NCBI GenBank assembly: GCA_037349105.1
Contig: JAYJMM010000119.1
Span: 4,227,001 to 4,291,000, forward strand
Source: Limnomonas spitsbergensis
Taxonomy: Eukaryota > Chlorophyta > Chlorophyceae > Chlamydomonadales
DNA: 64,000 nt
Direction of reading: 5' to 3'
Within the stretch, counting starts at the first letter, position 1. Every line of letters starts with the position of its first letter. The notes beneath the pieces are model-generated. The model was not told the origin of the DNA. It saw nothing but the letters and a program-made list of their open reading frames with translations, and ran no database searches. Both the position numbers and the translations under genes were made by a program. Below are positions 22,086-35,563 of the stretch, in pieces.

Positions 22086-24584
22086 ATGGCGCCTAAAAAA
22101 GGAAAGCCGAAGAGTGGCAAGAAGATCGGGAAATATGTGTCGACGCTCCCGCCCTTCGATTATCAGCCGCCCTCGGTTCATGATATGGGATATCAGGCAC
22201 CGCAGTACGTCAAATGCAGGTGAATATAAGTCACTCACGTACAACACTGGCGTAGGAGAGGAAGGCACTGTGACAGCTGCTCCTTGCCACTTGACCAGCC
22301 ATGTTACCACGCAGCCATGGTAGCCATTGTAGTCATGCTAGACACGTAGCCATACTAGCCGTAGTAGATATGCTAGCTAAGTTACTGAGTAGACTGCTAG
22401 CTGAGTAGCTAGGCTAGCCAATAGCCAAAGCAACCATGCTTGGATTGCCGGCTATTGTAGCCATGCAGACATAGTAGACATGCTAGCTAAGTAGACATGT
22501 GAGCCATAGGTTTGCCAACTGAGTAGACAGGCTAGCCGTAGTATCCATGCCCAGCCATCGTGGCCATGCATGCTAGACATAAAAGTCATGCCGGCCATGC
22601 CATACTGAGTTCCTGACCTTGGGTGACTGCATTTTCTAGCCAATCGAGGCACTGAGGCCGGATCAGGACCACATTCAGTGCGAATGGCAGGAAATAAATT
22701 GTCATGAATCGCCAGGCTGGACGTACCGGTATGACTGTATGAGTTTATCGCCTGGACACACACACGTTGTCCCCTTGTCCCGTTCGAACCCTCACTGCCC
22801 CATCCTGCCTGTCATTTCACAGGATCCGGCACAAGTCTGTAACATCGTCGCCGCTAAATTTTGAATGGCCAGCGGTGCCCACCGATGCTGTGACGCTGGC
22901 TATGGTGAAAGACGCCATCAGCAAGCGGCACTGCGGTGCAACCCCCGACCTTGTCCTCTACAAGGACCAGGTGAGCAGGGAGGATCAGCAGAACTTGTAT
23001 TCCGACCAAGTTGGCAGACGGGATCAGCAGAACTTGTTTTCTGACCAAGTTGGCTGACAGGATCAGCAAACTTGCATTCCAATCTTTTTAGTGGGATCAA
23101 CCCATTCCCTCGTGCTATTTATTTTAGTGGGTTCCGAATCATCTTTGGCATGCTGCTGGATAGCCACCGCTGTGCCAATGGGAGCCAAAGCTTGACCGAC
23201 CTTCGGTGGGTGGCCCAAGTTGAATGAGGACCTGCTGCAACCGGCTCCAACGGCTGTAAGCTGTCATGTCGCTGAATCGAAGCTGAAGTAGCTTTACACT
23301 AAACTGTGATCCCTCGCTCTACTTTCCCGGCAGCTTCACCTTCACTTCCTGGCCACACTGATGGCCCTTCCCGGTAGCACACATAGAATGCCTTCAATAT
23401 GTGCCCCTCGTTTATTCATTCATCGGATTATTTTCACTGCAGTCCGAGCATCGATACCGCCACGTGCATGGAACACGACGCACTCATCCAGCACATAGGG
23501 ATGCATGCAGTGCACCTCTTGAGATTATTGCAAAGGCAGAGTTGAGGGCCCTTTTCGATGCTCATTCCTCAAACTATCCACCTGCTGTGCAGGCAACACC
23601 CTAAACCCTAAATTCTAAACCATCCACCTGCTGTGCAGGTAAAGGAAGAATGCTCCTTGAAAGACACCGACGATGGGACGACATTCAGGCAGCTGGGAGT
23701 CATGGGTGCAGCTCCAGGTAACAAACATGTCCACCACTATTTATTTTAGGGAGCTTACGTTTCAGTTTCATCGTGGCCTACATCCGAGGGGGGCTGGTGC
23801 AGCAATTCCTACTACTTGGACCACTGGCCGTAGGGTGGCCAAGATTTGGTCACCCACCCCCTAGTGGCTCAGTGGTGGCTGCCTGAAGGCCCCCAAATGT
23901 GGCCTGACGTGCACAATGACAAATACTGATCTTCACCATGAAATACGAAAACCTTCAGACATCTCGACAAGACATTCAAAGGCATGCTCGTTCAGCCGGG
24001 CCATTTCTGTTGGTGCACAGTTGTACCCCCTGCGTCCTGTGTGCACCCACTTCTCCCGTGGCTGCCCACCGCATGTCAGGTCCCCCCTAGCCAGGTGCCC
24101 CCCAGCACAATGTAAGGTTCCCCTTAGTCAGGTCCCCACTGCTTAATCAGGGACTTCCTATGCAGGTTCCCCTTGATCAGGTTCCCCTGGCTATCCAGAT
24201 AAAACCTATGCAAATTACCTTCGACCAGATCCCCCCTTCGCAAGTTAAAGGTTCTGCCTACCCCCCCCTCCCAAGCATATCCCCCGAGCAAGGTTGAAGC
24301 TTCCCCTTGACGAGGACCCTCCTAACCAGGTGCCCCCTGTGCATGCGTGATGGTTCCCTCAAACCAGGTTTCCCCCACCTCGGTCCTAGTAGCAAGGTCG
24401 AAGACCCCCCTTAATATGAGTCGTTTGCGTTGCAGGGACTGCCACTGAGCTGCCAGTCTTCACCCTGTTCTACGATTTCTCCGGGAAGGAAAACCCAATC
24501 ATCCTGGTGGATGCGGAACCGCTTCAGAGCAAGTACGGCATTAACATGAAGCTGTTCAGGAGCTTGGAGCATCTGAGCACTTGA
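22086..24584 (+). CDS. four-exon gene, 169-residue conserved-looking protein with a ubiquitin-like fold candidate
   Basis: Exons are 22086-22219, 22823-22970, 23639-23717 and 24436-24584, and all phases match. The protein begins with a lysine-rich tail (MAPKKGKPKSGKKIGKYV), then PPFDYQPPSVHDMGYQAPQY. Next come RIRHKSVTSSPLNFEWPAVP, a helix (LAMVKDAISKRH), DLVLYKDQVKEE, a second strand-turn (TTFRQLGVMG), and finally LPVFTLFYDFSGKENP and the end RSLEHLST. Beta strand, helix, then L.LYKDQ and LG..G is the order seen in ubiquitin-like folds, so I infer one; I do not recognise the family. The intron before exon 3 has a duplicated acceptor. The introns hold a SINE-like copy and small tandem repeats. 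The ATG lies in a good context (TTCCATGGCG). Confidence 0.82.
22320..22600. repeat. degenerate TAGCCATGCTAGC-type tandem words in intron 1
   Basis: A run of loosely repeated words such as TAGCCATGCTAG, GCTAGCTAAGTAGACATG and GAGTAGACTGCTAGC with no fixed period. It lies in intron 1 of the four-exon gene. Confidence 0.6.
22965..23080 (+). repeat. three units of a roughly 36-bp repeat starting at the exon 2 donor
   Basis: The words GGATCAGCAGAACTTG and (T/C)TGACCAAGTTGGC recur at about 36-bp spacing immediately after exon 2. The exon end AAGGACCAGGTGAGC resembles the unit's own GACCAAGTTGGC, so the array may have grown from the exon-intron junction. Confidence 0.55.
23752..23930 (+). repeat. 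dispersed SINE-like repeat in intron 3
   Basis: Landmarks: GTTTCAGTTTCATCGTGGCC, GGGGGGCTGGTGCAGCAA, AAGATTTGGTC, CAGTGGTGGCTGCC and CCAAATGTGGCCTGA. Confidence 0.7.
24060..24415. repeat. degenerate CAGGTTCCCCTT-type tandem repeat in intron 3
   Basis: Loosely repeated words CAGGTCCCCC, AGGTTCCCCTTGATCAGG and GACCAGATCCCCCC spaced roughly 20-40 bp, forming a long pyrimidine-rich stretch before the exon 4 acceptor. Confidence 0.6.
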
Positions 24585-25184
24585 GCAGTCATGTCAGCAG
24601 TTGGAAGCCTTCAGAGGACACAAAAAGATTTGCTGCGTTTCACTCGGTCACCCAAGGGCTGTGATTCACCTTAGATTCAAGGCTCTGACACTGCCGATGG
24701 CATTCCTCTGAAGCTCGCATTAACCCTGCACTAAAACTGTTTTAATACGAGCTGAAGCATACCGAATGAAGCTTCTTCCCCGCTTTCGGGGTAGGATGGT
24801 GGAACAGTCCATGCATGCAGGATGCACAGCTTGATTCATCAATGATTATAGAGCCGGCAGAGATAGAGCTTCCCTAATTGCTTCCCTTACTTCACCATAC
24901 TACCGTAATCACTTATTTAGTTATTTTAAACCCTTTCTGAAGCTCTGCTATTTGCTCCTCAAATATATTATATTTTACAAGATGATCATATTGCTGCCAC
25001 CTGACAGGGCTTCGCAAACTTAAGCAAGGACCGGAATTCTGACATTCTGAGCATAGGTAGCGAGATGGTAGCCTTTTGTATTATATCTTCAGGATTTAGT
25101 CAGAAGAATGGAGAGCTCGTGGGATGGCTGCAAAGTGCTGGATTGCTGAATCATGAACTCCCATAGACCAACTTTCTGGTCATA

Positions 25185-25405
25185 GGTTTACCCTGTGAAG
25201 TTTGTGAAGTTTTGTAGTCAAACATTTGATGCATGGGACATATGCCCGTAAACCGGCACATACACTAAATACGCTAGGATAGGAAGCAAAAACCAGTGGC
25301 CTTCCTGGGCTAGCAGCCAACACACAACCACCGAGCAGTGGGAATGAGCCCCATAGTGGAGAAGATGAGCCCCATAAGACATGACGTGGGTGCAAAAGGT
25401 TCAGA
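25185..25405 (-). mobile_element. 3' end of second non-LTR family (AAACTTCAC tail)
   Basis: It is closely similar to 53814-54045: shared plus-strand words are GGGACAT(A/G)TGCCCGTAAACC, CACACAACCAC, GGAATGA(G/A)CCCCATAGTG and ACATGACGTGGGTGCAAAAG. Read on the minus strand it ends in repeats of AAACTTCAC, a short tandem tail of the kind some LINEs carry. Confidence 0.7.
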
Positions 25406-25764
25406 ATACCGGTAGATGGTGATATGACGTTGTGTCAGCTTCGTAAGGGTGGTGAAGACAGCAGGTTTTGAGACAACAAGTCTACCGTAGGCGGAGCAAG
25501 GCCGGAACAAAATGACCCCAATAGCTCCAAGGAAGTACTACATTTGTGTGAAGAGGTGTTGACATGAGAAGGGCGGTTGATGTTACTAGTATGAAAACCT
25601 GGGGTAAGAACATACAAGTGAGGCGGGCAGCGGCTCAAGGACTCAATGGTACGAGCCCGGCCATTGATATTGTACCACACTAATGATATCCATGGCGTAG
25701 CATGCACCTTTGAGCCTGGCATGGATGCATGTGAGGACAGGTGAACCCCCGCATTGTTCTACTA

Positions 25765-25936
25765 TTTTAGATCGCATCAGACCACAAATGGCTGGCCGCT
25801 GGGCAGTCACCATTGGGCCGACGCTGACCAAAGATTGATCAGCCCGCGGTTGTTGGCCCAAGCAAAACAGGGCTTGCGGCACCAATCCCAGCCAGCCATA
25901 GGCCCGGGTGTAGCTGTATTGTAGCTGAAGCACCCT
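25765..25936 (-). repeat. dispersed SINE-like repeat, minus orientation
   Basis: Reverse-complement landmarks CCACAAATGGCTGGCCGC, CTGACCAAAGATTGATCAGC, GGCACCAATCCCAGCC and GTAGCTGTATTGTAGCTGAA. Confidence 0.7.
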
Positions 25937-26408
25937 AATAAAAGTGGTGAGGACAGTTGACCAGCTTGTTAAAGCTGGGGAAATTAAAACGGGAGGCATT
26001 CAACCATCAGCGAATCAGGGCACAGATTAGCACAGCAATTGAAGGTGCTGATCATGAAAAGAGGGCTGTGTCCTGCCTGGTCACCTCTGCCGTTCAGAAG
26101 TTTTTAATCAGCATTCATAATATTTATAGCTTTGATAGATCAATTATTGATGTCACAATGCTGCGATTTAGACCGTTTTTATACCTACAACCACCAACCA
26201 CCTGTTTAGAGCCCCGTCGATTGTGGTAGACAAGTGTCATGGACACTTAAGTGGAGGTTGGTACGGACAAAGATTATCATCATGGAAAAGCATGAGCTCA
26301 GGAGTCCTCGGCAATATCGGAATATGTCCGAAACCCTAGATGTGTCGAACAATGTAATGCACATGTGAGTAATGTGTCGCTGAGTTGCACGAAGACATGG
26401 GGCGCTGT

Positions 26409-26640
26409 CTCGAGTTAGGTCCATAACGTTACACCTCTGACCTCTGGGCCCGCTCAAAGCTTGGCCGCATGGGCGCCCAACTGTTCAGAAGGGAGTAAAG
26501 GAGGAACTAAAAGGAAGAGAGGGGGAAAGGAACAAAAGGAGAGGCCGGGAAGGCAAAGCAGACCAAGTCCAACACCTGAGTTCCACTAGAGACTAGCCCT
26601 ACTAGCCCTCAACAAAGCCTCTAAGAAAAGTCAAGGAAAG
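26409..26640 (-). mobile_element. 5'-truncated retrotransposon tail, family 1, minus orientation
   Basis: Reverse complement of the family 3' untranslated region: AACGTTACACCTCTG, GCATGGGCGCCCAACTGTTC, GGCCGGGAAGGCAAAG, ACACCTGAGTTCCACTAGAG and CCCTCAACAAAGCCTC. It lacks any ORF. A short AGTTAGGT occurs on both sides and may be part of a target duplication. Confidence 0.75.
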
Positions 26641-27392
26641 CAAGTTAGTTAGGTGTCCCAACACATGCTTCTTGTAGGCGTTTCATTCAACATTCTTTAG
26701 ACGCTGATCATAATTTATTCATTGGAGTCCTCTGGATGTTATGGGTGTGGCTGAAGGACAGGCCCATGTGAAGCCCGGGAAGGCAAAGAGGGAGCTAGCA
26801 TGCAACCGAGGTCAACATCCTGACTTCCTGCTTGGCAAGGTGGATGTTATGTGACCACCTGTATTACGTGGGTAGACTTCAGACCAGGGTTTAGACATGC
26901 CTTGTTGAAAATAAATATATAATGGAATGAGATCAGAGGTAGACCAGATGAGAGTTCGTCTTAGTCGTGGGAAAGGGGTACATGGCCAGCCGGGGAGGAT
27001 GAAGTAGTTCTGAACAAGAGGATGACATATGAAGTCACAAGTTTCCTTGATCTATTAGGATGGAGCCGGCTTTCTTGTCTCTCCGGGCGTGCATAAGAAC
27101 TAGATTCATGATGAGCTTAAAAGTGTGACAGTGGTGTGAATGCAATTGGGTGCCAATTCAGGATTTATCCAAAGTATGTGGCATCGAAAACTGCCACATT
27201 AATCCAGACCTCGTCAGCTTAAATCCCAACACGCTTAAAAGCTGTAGTTCATGATTCGCTGAAGGGAACCCAGAACGGGCAATGTCTCAATCACGGACTC
27301 CGCAACTACATGCGAATGGTGTGTTAGTTTACGCAACTTATTAATCGCATACACGTACTGAAGTGAAAGCTCCTGCCTGGCGTATCCTGCAG

Positions 27393-29372
<1,980 letters not shown>

Positions 29373-30876
29373 AGAAGTGGTACATTCGAAGTTTCGAACT
29401 GAAGGTTAATAACTAGCCTGGATCAGGCTGGCCTGCACACTGGTGCATCACGCGCGTCTCAACGTATGATGTCTTACTTTTGTGGCCTGTCTTGGGACTG
29501 TTCCATCGTGCAGTGCAATGAGGCATATGATTTTTCTCGCCCTGCATGCTGCTCTACATGAGAGCATGCTGCATGAGGGCATGGCTGGATGCAGCACGGC
29601 ATGAGTGCCCATTGTGTAGGAAGTGATTCCAGCTGTCACGCCTGAATTATAACTAGTGTGGCATGGTATGATGAAGAGTCCTGAAATGGTGACTCCTTGG
29701 ACCAACTGGCCCCTCTTAGGAACGTCTCAGGTCCTGAAGCTTGTATGCATACACATCTTTGGGGGGGATCGCCACCTGGTGATGCTAGTCAGTTGGCTAT
29801 GCCTTTGACATGTCAGGAGCAGTCAACGTGACTGATTTCTATCACACTTAGTTCCGGGATAGGATATGAGCTTTTTGTGGGTAAATGAATTTTATGTTGG
29901 GCTGGCTGATTCGTTGAAACTTAAGATGTAGAAGGGTGTCTCACGCATGGTACCCTGGCTGACTTGCGAGACCGCTGGCAGGTGCAAAGAAGTTAAATCA
30001 AAAAGCTCACGGAATTATTGAATGCCACAAATCTGTCGTGGACCTAGACAAGGCTGGCACTCCATACCTAAGGCCAGCATCAAGGGTGTGTAGTGCCCAA
30101 AGGTAAGTGGTGATCAAAGGAACGAGGATGCCAGGGATTTACAAGAAGGTACCAGCTTTTTCAGGAGGAATTCTAACTTCAGCAACATTTAGGCTACTTG
30201 ATAGCAAATCTACATGGATGAGGTTACTCAGCCATCCAGCAATTATGTCACAAACTGAACATGCAATTACGGCCAGTAGGCTAGGCCAGAGCAGGGGGGG
30301 CAGAGCATTAAAAAACACCAGCAACCACACCTACACTGGCAAGGCAGACCTTCATCCTAAACTGATTGGCAACATCCCTAGAAGCCCATAATACAGAAGT
30401 GCTACAGAGAGGCCCTGGCTTCAAATTGAGCGGACATTGGAGCATCAGACCCGTGCGTCACACCGTTCAGCAAGCTCAAAGTGGAGTGGCTCAGTTTGCA
30501 TCGGAATGAGCATTGATTTCAGCAGCTGACACCTGTGCTGCCTGGTACGTTGTTGCAGGCTGCCACTTGCAGGCAACTTATTGCAGGCCACAGGCATGCA
30601 GTTGGAAGCTCCCATCAAGCTGCACATGCATGACGTGGCAACTGGTTTGCCTGGCTTGCTGTTGCCGATGCATCAGCCAGTCATCCTGCAGGCTGCGCAA
30701 TGTAGGATCTGGATGGCCAGGCAATCTGATGCAAGCCGCAACCATGCCAGATGTGCGCACAGATAGTATCACTTGGATTGCCAGGCTTGCTGTCTCAGGC
30801 CGCAAACACGTCGCAGCCATAGACGGCAATCATCCTCTATGATAACAAGGTCAAAGACCAATAATCTATTATCTAC
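29373..30876. other. intergenic between convergent genes, nothing recognised
   Basis: It separates the 3' ends of the kinase (+) and secE (-). It contains ATGC-rich irregular repeats (GCATGCTGC, GAGGGCATGGCTGG) around 29540-29600 and 30540-30800, but no exon or RNA gene that I can support. Confidence 0.45.
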
Positions 30877-32633
30877 TCATCCTCGGTGATACCAGAACTC
30901 GGAGGCGCTCGTCAGGGCCAGGTTGATTCCGAGCAGCATTCCCCCAGTGAGCGTGACAATGAAGAGCACCAGGATGGTGTCAGAGAACGCCTGCCGGAGA
31001 ATAGGGGGGTGAAGTCTAGGGTTAAGGCGGAATATGCTCGAGGTGCTTCAGCAACATCAGGATAAAGAGCATCAGAAATTCAGGAATAAAAATTAAAAAA
31101 AAGCCTGTGGCAGAGCAACGCCAAGGAGGCAAGTGGTGTTGATATTGACGTGAATATCAATCGGTATTCACGTCAATATCGATACCGCACGTCATTGTTT
31201 TTTCTTGTGTGCTCCACTGTCTTAGCTAATATTCAGCCAACCGACCTACGACCGGCAGGACTTGGGGCAGCAAGCTCTGTTGCTTTGTCCGCCGGCTGCA
31301 GAATAGTCAAGATTTGGTCCCTATCAGCCCAGCAGTGGGTGCCAGGCAGTTCCCTGTGGCCTGATGCAGAAAGGCCTGCTATTTGGTCCATTGGCCATAC
31401 TCTGGTCATGAAAAGGTCACAATCAGCCTGATGGCAGCGATGCAAATGCCTACTTCAGGTGGCCTGGGGCGCACTAAATGAATACTAGTCTTGAGGCAAG
31501 GATGCCGCCGCGATTGAGCAAGGACAGTCTTAAAGCCGTAGGCAAGGTAGGAGATCAAGAACCTGTGCCTCAGCGCCCTCCGTCAAGGCCATCTCCGAAC
31601 TTGCTTATTTTCCAGCGGAATGTGTTGATGACCTGGTCTTTGTTCCATCTCACCTTCTGGGGGCGCGGCCAAGTGATGAGCTGCGCCTGCTCTATTGCCC
31701 CCTGCACGCATGGCCAGTGAGTTGGATTACAAGCTGCGAGAAACAGACTTCTGTCCTCTGGAAATTCAAACTCTACACCGGCTCGTTTCAGTTTCACCCT
31801 CAAATCATTATCAGCTATTCGGAACTTTCAGCGCTGCCTCCTCAAGATAATATAACTGCCAAGCTGTCAGAAATGGGTTTCTTGTGACATCTTGTTGGGC
31901 ATGGGTGTGAATGAAACAACTGCCGACCTGGAACATATTATCTTGGTTGCCTGCAGCTAGCTGCTGCTGCCCTTGTCTGCGTATCTTTGACAGCTTCCTC
32001 AACTCATCATCATCCGTTGATATTTCCTGCGGAGGACAGCGTGTGAGGTTGAGGTTTGCATGGCAGCTCGGGGTAAGGCGGCTTGCCGCAGCCAGCCAGC
32101 CAGACATGCATCATGCCGAGAGAGTTAGTGAGGCCGAAGTCTGCGTGGAAGCTAGGAGAGGGGCAGCTAGTCCCAGCGATACATGCATCATGCTGCGAGT
32201 GTGTGTGAGGCTGAGGTTTGAGTGGCGGCTGGAAAATAGCAGTTTGCCGCAGCCAGACATGCATCATGCCGAGATTGAGTGAGGCTGAGGTTTGCGTGGT
32301 GGCTGGGAAAGGGGCAGCTTGCCGCTGTCACACATGCTTCATGCATTCATTCCGAGACAGAGTATGTGAAGACGAGGTTTGCATGGCGGCAGAGGGGGGA
32401 AGCGGCTTTCCGCTGCCACACATGCATCATTTCAAGACATATGAGCGCACCGTTGAGGATGTGGCGTCCTTGGACTCAGTGACCTTTGAATCAGTGCCCG
32501 TATCAGCTCTACATGCGACCCTCCTTGCTGCTGCCCTGAATGAGCGGGTAGCAGGCACTGGTGTCTGGGGCCTCCTGCTGAGACAAGAGCGAACGGATCC
32601 ATGAGGCCGACTCGAGGTGGCGAGAGAAGTCAT
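30877..32633 (-). CDS. SECE1: plastid SecE, preprotein translocase subunit
   Basis: Four minus-strand exons, 32633-32451, 32026-31928, 31701-31654 and 30990-30877, all join in phase 0 and give 147 residues. Residues 1-40 are rich in Ser, Arg and Ala, almost without acidic residues (MTSLATSSRPHGSVRSCLSR...RRVACRAD), a typical chloroplast transit peptide with a V-A-C type cleavage context. Then come a charged linker and the SecE signature QAQLITWPRPQKAFSDTI (compare the conserved ..V.WP....V...T), one C-terminal membrane helix (LVLFIVTLTGGMLLGINLAL) and EFWYHRG. SecE clamps SecY in the thylakoid translocon that inserts or exports plastid proteins. Length compares with the roughly 170-residue plant cpSecE. 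Introns hold a minisatellite, a SINE-like copy and a hairpin. The gene starts 302 bp from the divergent proline-rich gene. Confidence 0.92.
31141..31180. other. perfect 16-bp inverted repeat, 8-base loop
   Basis: Arms 31141-31156 (gatattgacgtgaata) and 31165-31180 are exact complements. It lies in intron 3 of secE, just before a SINE-like copy. Confidence 0.85.
31222..31480 (+). repeat. dispersed SINE-like repeat in secE intron 3
   Basis: Landmarks: CTACGACCGGCAGGACTTGG, GCAGCAAGCTCTGTTGCTTT, GTCAAGATTTGGTCCCTATC, AGCAGTGGGTGCC and CACTAAATGAATACTAG. It is antisense to the host gene. Confidence 0.7.
32035..32430. repeat. roughly 75-90-bp tandem repeat in secE intron 1, five units
   Basis: Units begin with GAGG(C/T)(T/C)GA(G/A)GT(T/C)TG(C/A)(G/A)TGG near 32044, 32130, 32207, 32281 and 32370. 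Each ends with a CATGCATCATG or CATGCTTCATG word. The last unit reaches to within about 20 bp of the exon 1 donor. Confidence 0.85.
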
Positions 32634-32935
32634 TGGGTTGGACCGAAAGAAAGAAAGACACAGAACACACTCGCTAGACGTCTGCAGAGGTTGAGTCGGT
32701 CGCTCACACCGGTCTCACACCTATACTCCGGCCGAAAACTGGATATCAACCGACAACTCTTAGGATCCATGTCACATCTACCGTTGTGCCCACCTGAAGG
32801 CAAACTACGGCGTTCTACTTCTATCTTTCAATACATATTGCACTGCATTCACATACCAGCTAATCGGCTCACGCATGAGTTGGTGACTGTGCAAATCTGG
32901 TGTGATAGGGAAGGGCGATCTGACCACTAGGAGCC
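32634..32935. promoter_or_regulatory. shared promoter region between divergent genes
   Basis: The start codons of secE (-) and the proline-rich membrane protein (+) are 302 bp apart with no coding between. The interval must therefore hold both 5' untranslated regions and both core promoters. No TATA box is obvious. CCGGTCTCACACC and similar words carry no clear known motif. The bidirectional role follows from gene arrangement, not from a recognised element. Confidence 0.45.
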
Positions 32936-34687
32936 ATGGCTAGCGAGCTGTCTAAGCTAATTGAGGATCAGTTGAAAACCAAGGGCTTGGATGTAGAATC
33001 GGGATGGGAGGGTAACGATGACCACGACGAGAAGCAAACTGGTGCTAGCGAAAGCACACCTCTCTTTCCCGGCACACACAGCTCACATAGGGAGCCTGGC
33101 TCTGGTCACACGACGCTGATGGGTGCGCTCAGAGTGGAGGCACGCGTCAAGGAGCAGAGCGCGCAGAAGAACATTGGAAACTGCCAGCGGAACGTGTGTA
33201 TAGGCGGAGGCTTGGCCAGCGTATTGGCCATCTTTCTCCTCCTGGTCCTCCTGTCCAGTCGGGGTAGATCTGGTGAGGCGTGTTTCCCATTACCGCAGCA
33301 TGGCACTTATGTGCCTTGATTTCATGTCGGGAGCACTTGCATAGTTGCATGGCCAATCCGAGTAGGCAGTGGCCTAGTGGCTGCTGCATGGCACTCATGT
33401 GGCTTAGTTTCATGTGGGAAGAATTTGCATGGCAGGTCCTGGTAGGGCACACCTCATGGCTGCTGCATGGCTCTCAGGCAGCTTGTATGCATGTGGGGAG
33501 CGCTTCAGCTCTTGCCTGGCACCAGTCTCACCAGGTGAGGTGCATTCACCCTCTGCTGCTCCATGGCTGTCAGTCGACTTGATGCCATGCAGGAAGGAGA
33601 AGCATGGTGCTCATCTGGTGCTCATCTGGTGCTGCTTGGGGGATCCCAATAGGTGCATGCAACCACTGCTGCTGCTCCCAGGCAGTCAGGCCACTCAGGC
33701 AGCTTGATAGCATGTGGGGAGCTCATGCATGGAAGATCTGAAAAGGCACATGCACCCAACGTTGCCACTTCTCCTGCTGCATGGCATTTAGATGGCTTGA
33801 TTGCAGGCAAAGCGCACACGCATGGCATCAGGTGGATGCCATGCGCAGCACTTGCCATGCTGATCGCAAATCTTTCAGGGCTACAGCTTTGGGGGTTGCT
33901 ACTGATTGATCGCAATCATGTTCCAGTATCCCGTTTTGCTTGTTTTCGTATTGGATGGAGTATCTGAGTATCTCAACTGCCACAGCAGGTGATTCAGCAC
34001 TGCCCGATTCTGGGTCCAACTCGCCCAGCGGGACGATGAGCCCGCCGCCAGCGATGATTAAACATTCGAAACCGCCGCCGCATGCCAAACCGCCACCCTG
34101 GTCAATGCCAAGTCCCAATGAGCCTCCGCCTCCGCCCCCGCCTCCGCCCCCGCCAATGCCATTTGTGCCCCCTCCCCCGCCACCGCCGCCACCACCGCCT
34201 GCACCCAACCCACTGCCTCCGTTGCCACCGCCACCTGCCACTCCACACCCGCCGCCGCCGCCGCCGCCGGAAGTGCAGATACCACCACCACCGCCTGCAA
34301 AGATCCCAGAGGTGAGGCGCTCGGGATAACACGGTTAGAGTAAGGTTGACTATAATCTGGAGACACCAGATATCTTGAGGTGGACTTTTGTGGATTTCAA
34401 AATCTGGAATCTGCAAAATCAGTGACCAAGTGCCGCCTGTCATCTGACTATCATTGCTGCGTGTGTGTCTTGAGGGGATCCTTGCGGGAATTTTGGACCC
34501 GTGCGATTGAAATGTTCCTTTGGGGTTCTGTGCTGTATGTGACTTACATGGCTGATACTGGCCTGGCTGGCCTTACACGGCCTCTTCGTGTTTGCCCAGC
34601 AAGTTTTTTCTCCCCCTCGGACGGCTGTGCTTACAAAACCTTGCCTGACTGCCTTTGCAGAGTCCAAGCAATGAAACCTCTGCTTAG
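32936..34687 (+). CDS. single-pass membrane protein with a proline-rich C-terminal domain
   Basis: Exon 1 is 32936-33272 and exon 2 is 33989-34311, joined in phase 1. A short final exon 34661-34687 (SPSNETSA, stop) fits in phase 0; otherwise the frame ends at VRRSG at 34327. The first 80 residues are soluble and acidic (MASELSKLIEDQLKTKGLDV...). A single helix follows (GGGLASVLAIFLLLVLL) with no signal peptide, suggesting a type II protein. The outside part is Ser/Pro-rich (DSGSNSPSGTMSPPP), then long proline runs broken by MPFV, APNPL and EVQI. Such SP/PPP tracts are typical of hydroxyproline-rich wall or matrix glycoproteins of green algae and plants. That location is inference. Start codon context GGAGCCATGG supports the ATG. 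Confidence 0.72.
33290..33850 (+). repeat. roughly 95-bp degenerate repeat in the intron of the proline-rich gene
   Basis: About six loosely similar units share GCTGCATGGC, CAT(G/T)TGGCTT, TTGCATGGCA and CATGTGGG(G/A)AG words. This accounts for the many short open frames seen here. Confidence 0.65.
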
Positions 34688-35563
34688 TGTGCCTCTCGGT
34701 CATCCAAAATAACGGATGAGAAGGCGCCTCGTGCTTTCAGACTGTTAGGGATCCGTGCTGGCATCCAATTGCATCAACACACGCGTTCATCCATAGATGT
34801 GGTATTTTAGAATAAATAAGTCCGTATGTGATATCGGGCATTCGCCATGTTGTTCATGATGTCCTCCTATCAAAGGCACTCTTTTACCGGTGGACTCTGA
34901 ACTAACCTTGGCCTGAGAATAAAGTTTATTTTCTTGAGGCTGTAATATACTAATATGCCGTCACATCCACTGATGTATTGCTGATGCCCTTCCGGTTGTG
35001 TGTTAACATGTTCTCACAGTTCTGCCGAATGTGCATAATGCTGTCATTACTGAGCTTGGGACGTGAAGCTGGGGTAGAGATCTGACGTGTCTGCTGGTCT
35101 GGAGACTGCCATATTTCAACGACATAACACTGGGCCATGCTGAAAAGGCTCGGTCGCGTGGGTGCCCGCCTGACTGGTCGGGAGGAGGACAAAAAATACT
35201 GGCATATTTGCAGGGTCAGCACTCATGCAGTCAGCGGTGCAGGACTAATCTAGTTTCAGGCACAGGGTCTGCATCCTTCCAGAATTCCGAACGAATGAAG
35301 AGTAATCTACCCAAACAAAAGACTTTTTGAGACACCGGTAATCAAAGTTCGGGGCCGCAGACCATCAGTGTTCACATTCAATCTGGAGCAATTTTAATTG
35401 GCTAAAGACCTCTGGGCCCTGATTAAATAAAGCTCGGCCACGTCAGCAAACGTAATTGATACATTGATTGGTAGCGGCTACAAAACTATCCAACCAGGGA
35501 ATTTCGTGCATGTGACATGAGGGGCAGGACATTGGTATCAATATGAGTAAAATCCGGCATCTA
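34688..35563. other. intergenic between convergent genes
   Basis: AT-richer, with no exon seen. A short decayed piece of the family 1 retrotransposon tail lies at about 35403-35450 (CCTCTGGGCCCTGA, AAGCTCGGCCACGT, minus orientation). Confidence 0.45.

Larger units (their letters stand above)
24585..27392. other. intergenic with retroposon debris
   Basis: No coding exon is supportable. It contains a tail of a second retrotransposon family (25185-25405), a minus-orientation SINE-like copy (25765-25936) and a truncated copy of the first retrotransposon family (26409-26640). The promoter and possibly a first exon of the kinase gene should lie close to 27.3 kb. Confidence 0.5.

Noticed and set aside
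33828..34241. Glycine-rich frame antisense to the proline-rich gene
   Set aside because: It is the reverse reading of CCN proline codons; the plus strand has the splice sites, start and membrane helix.
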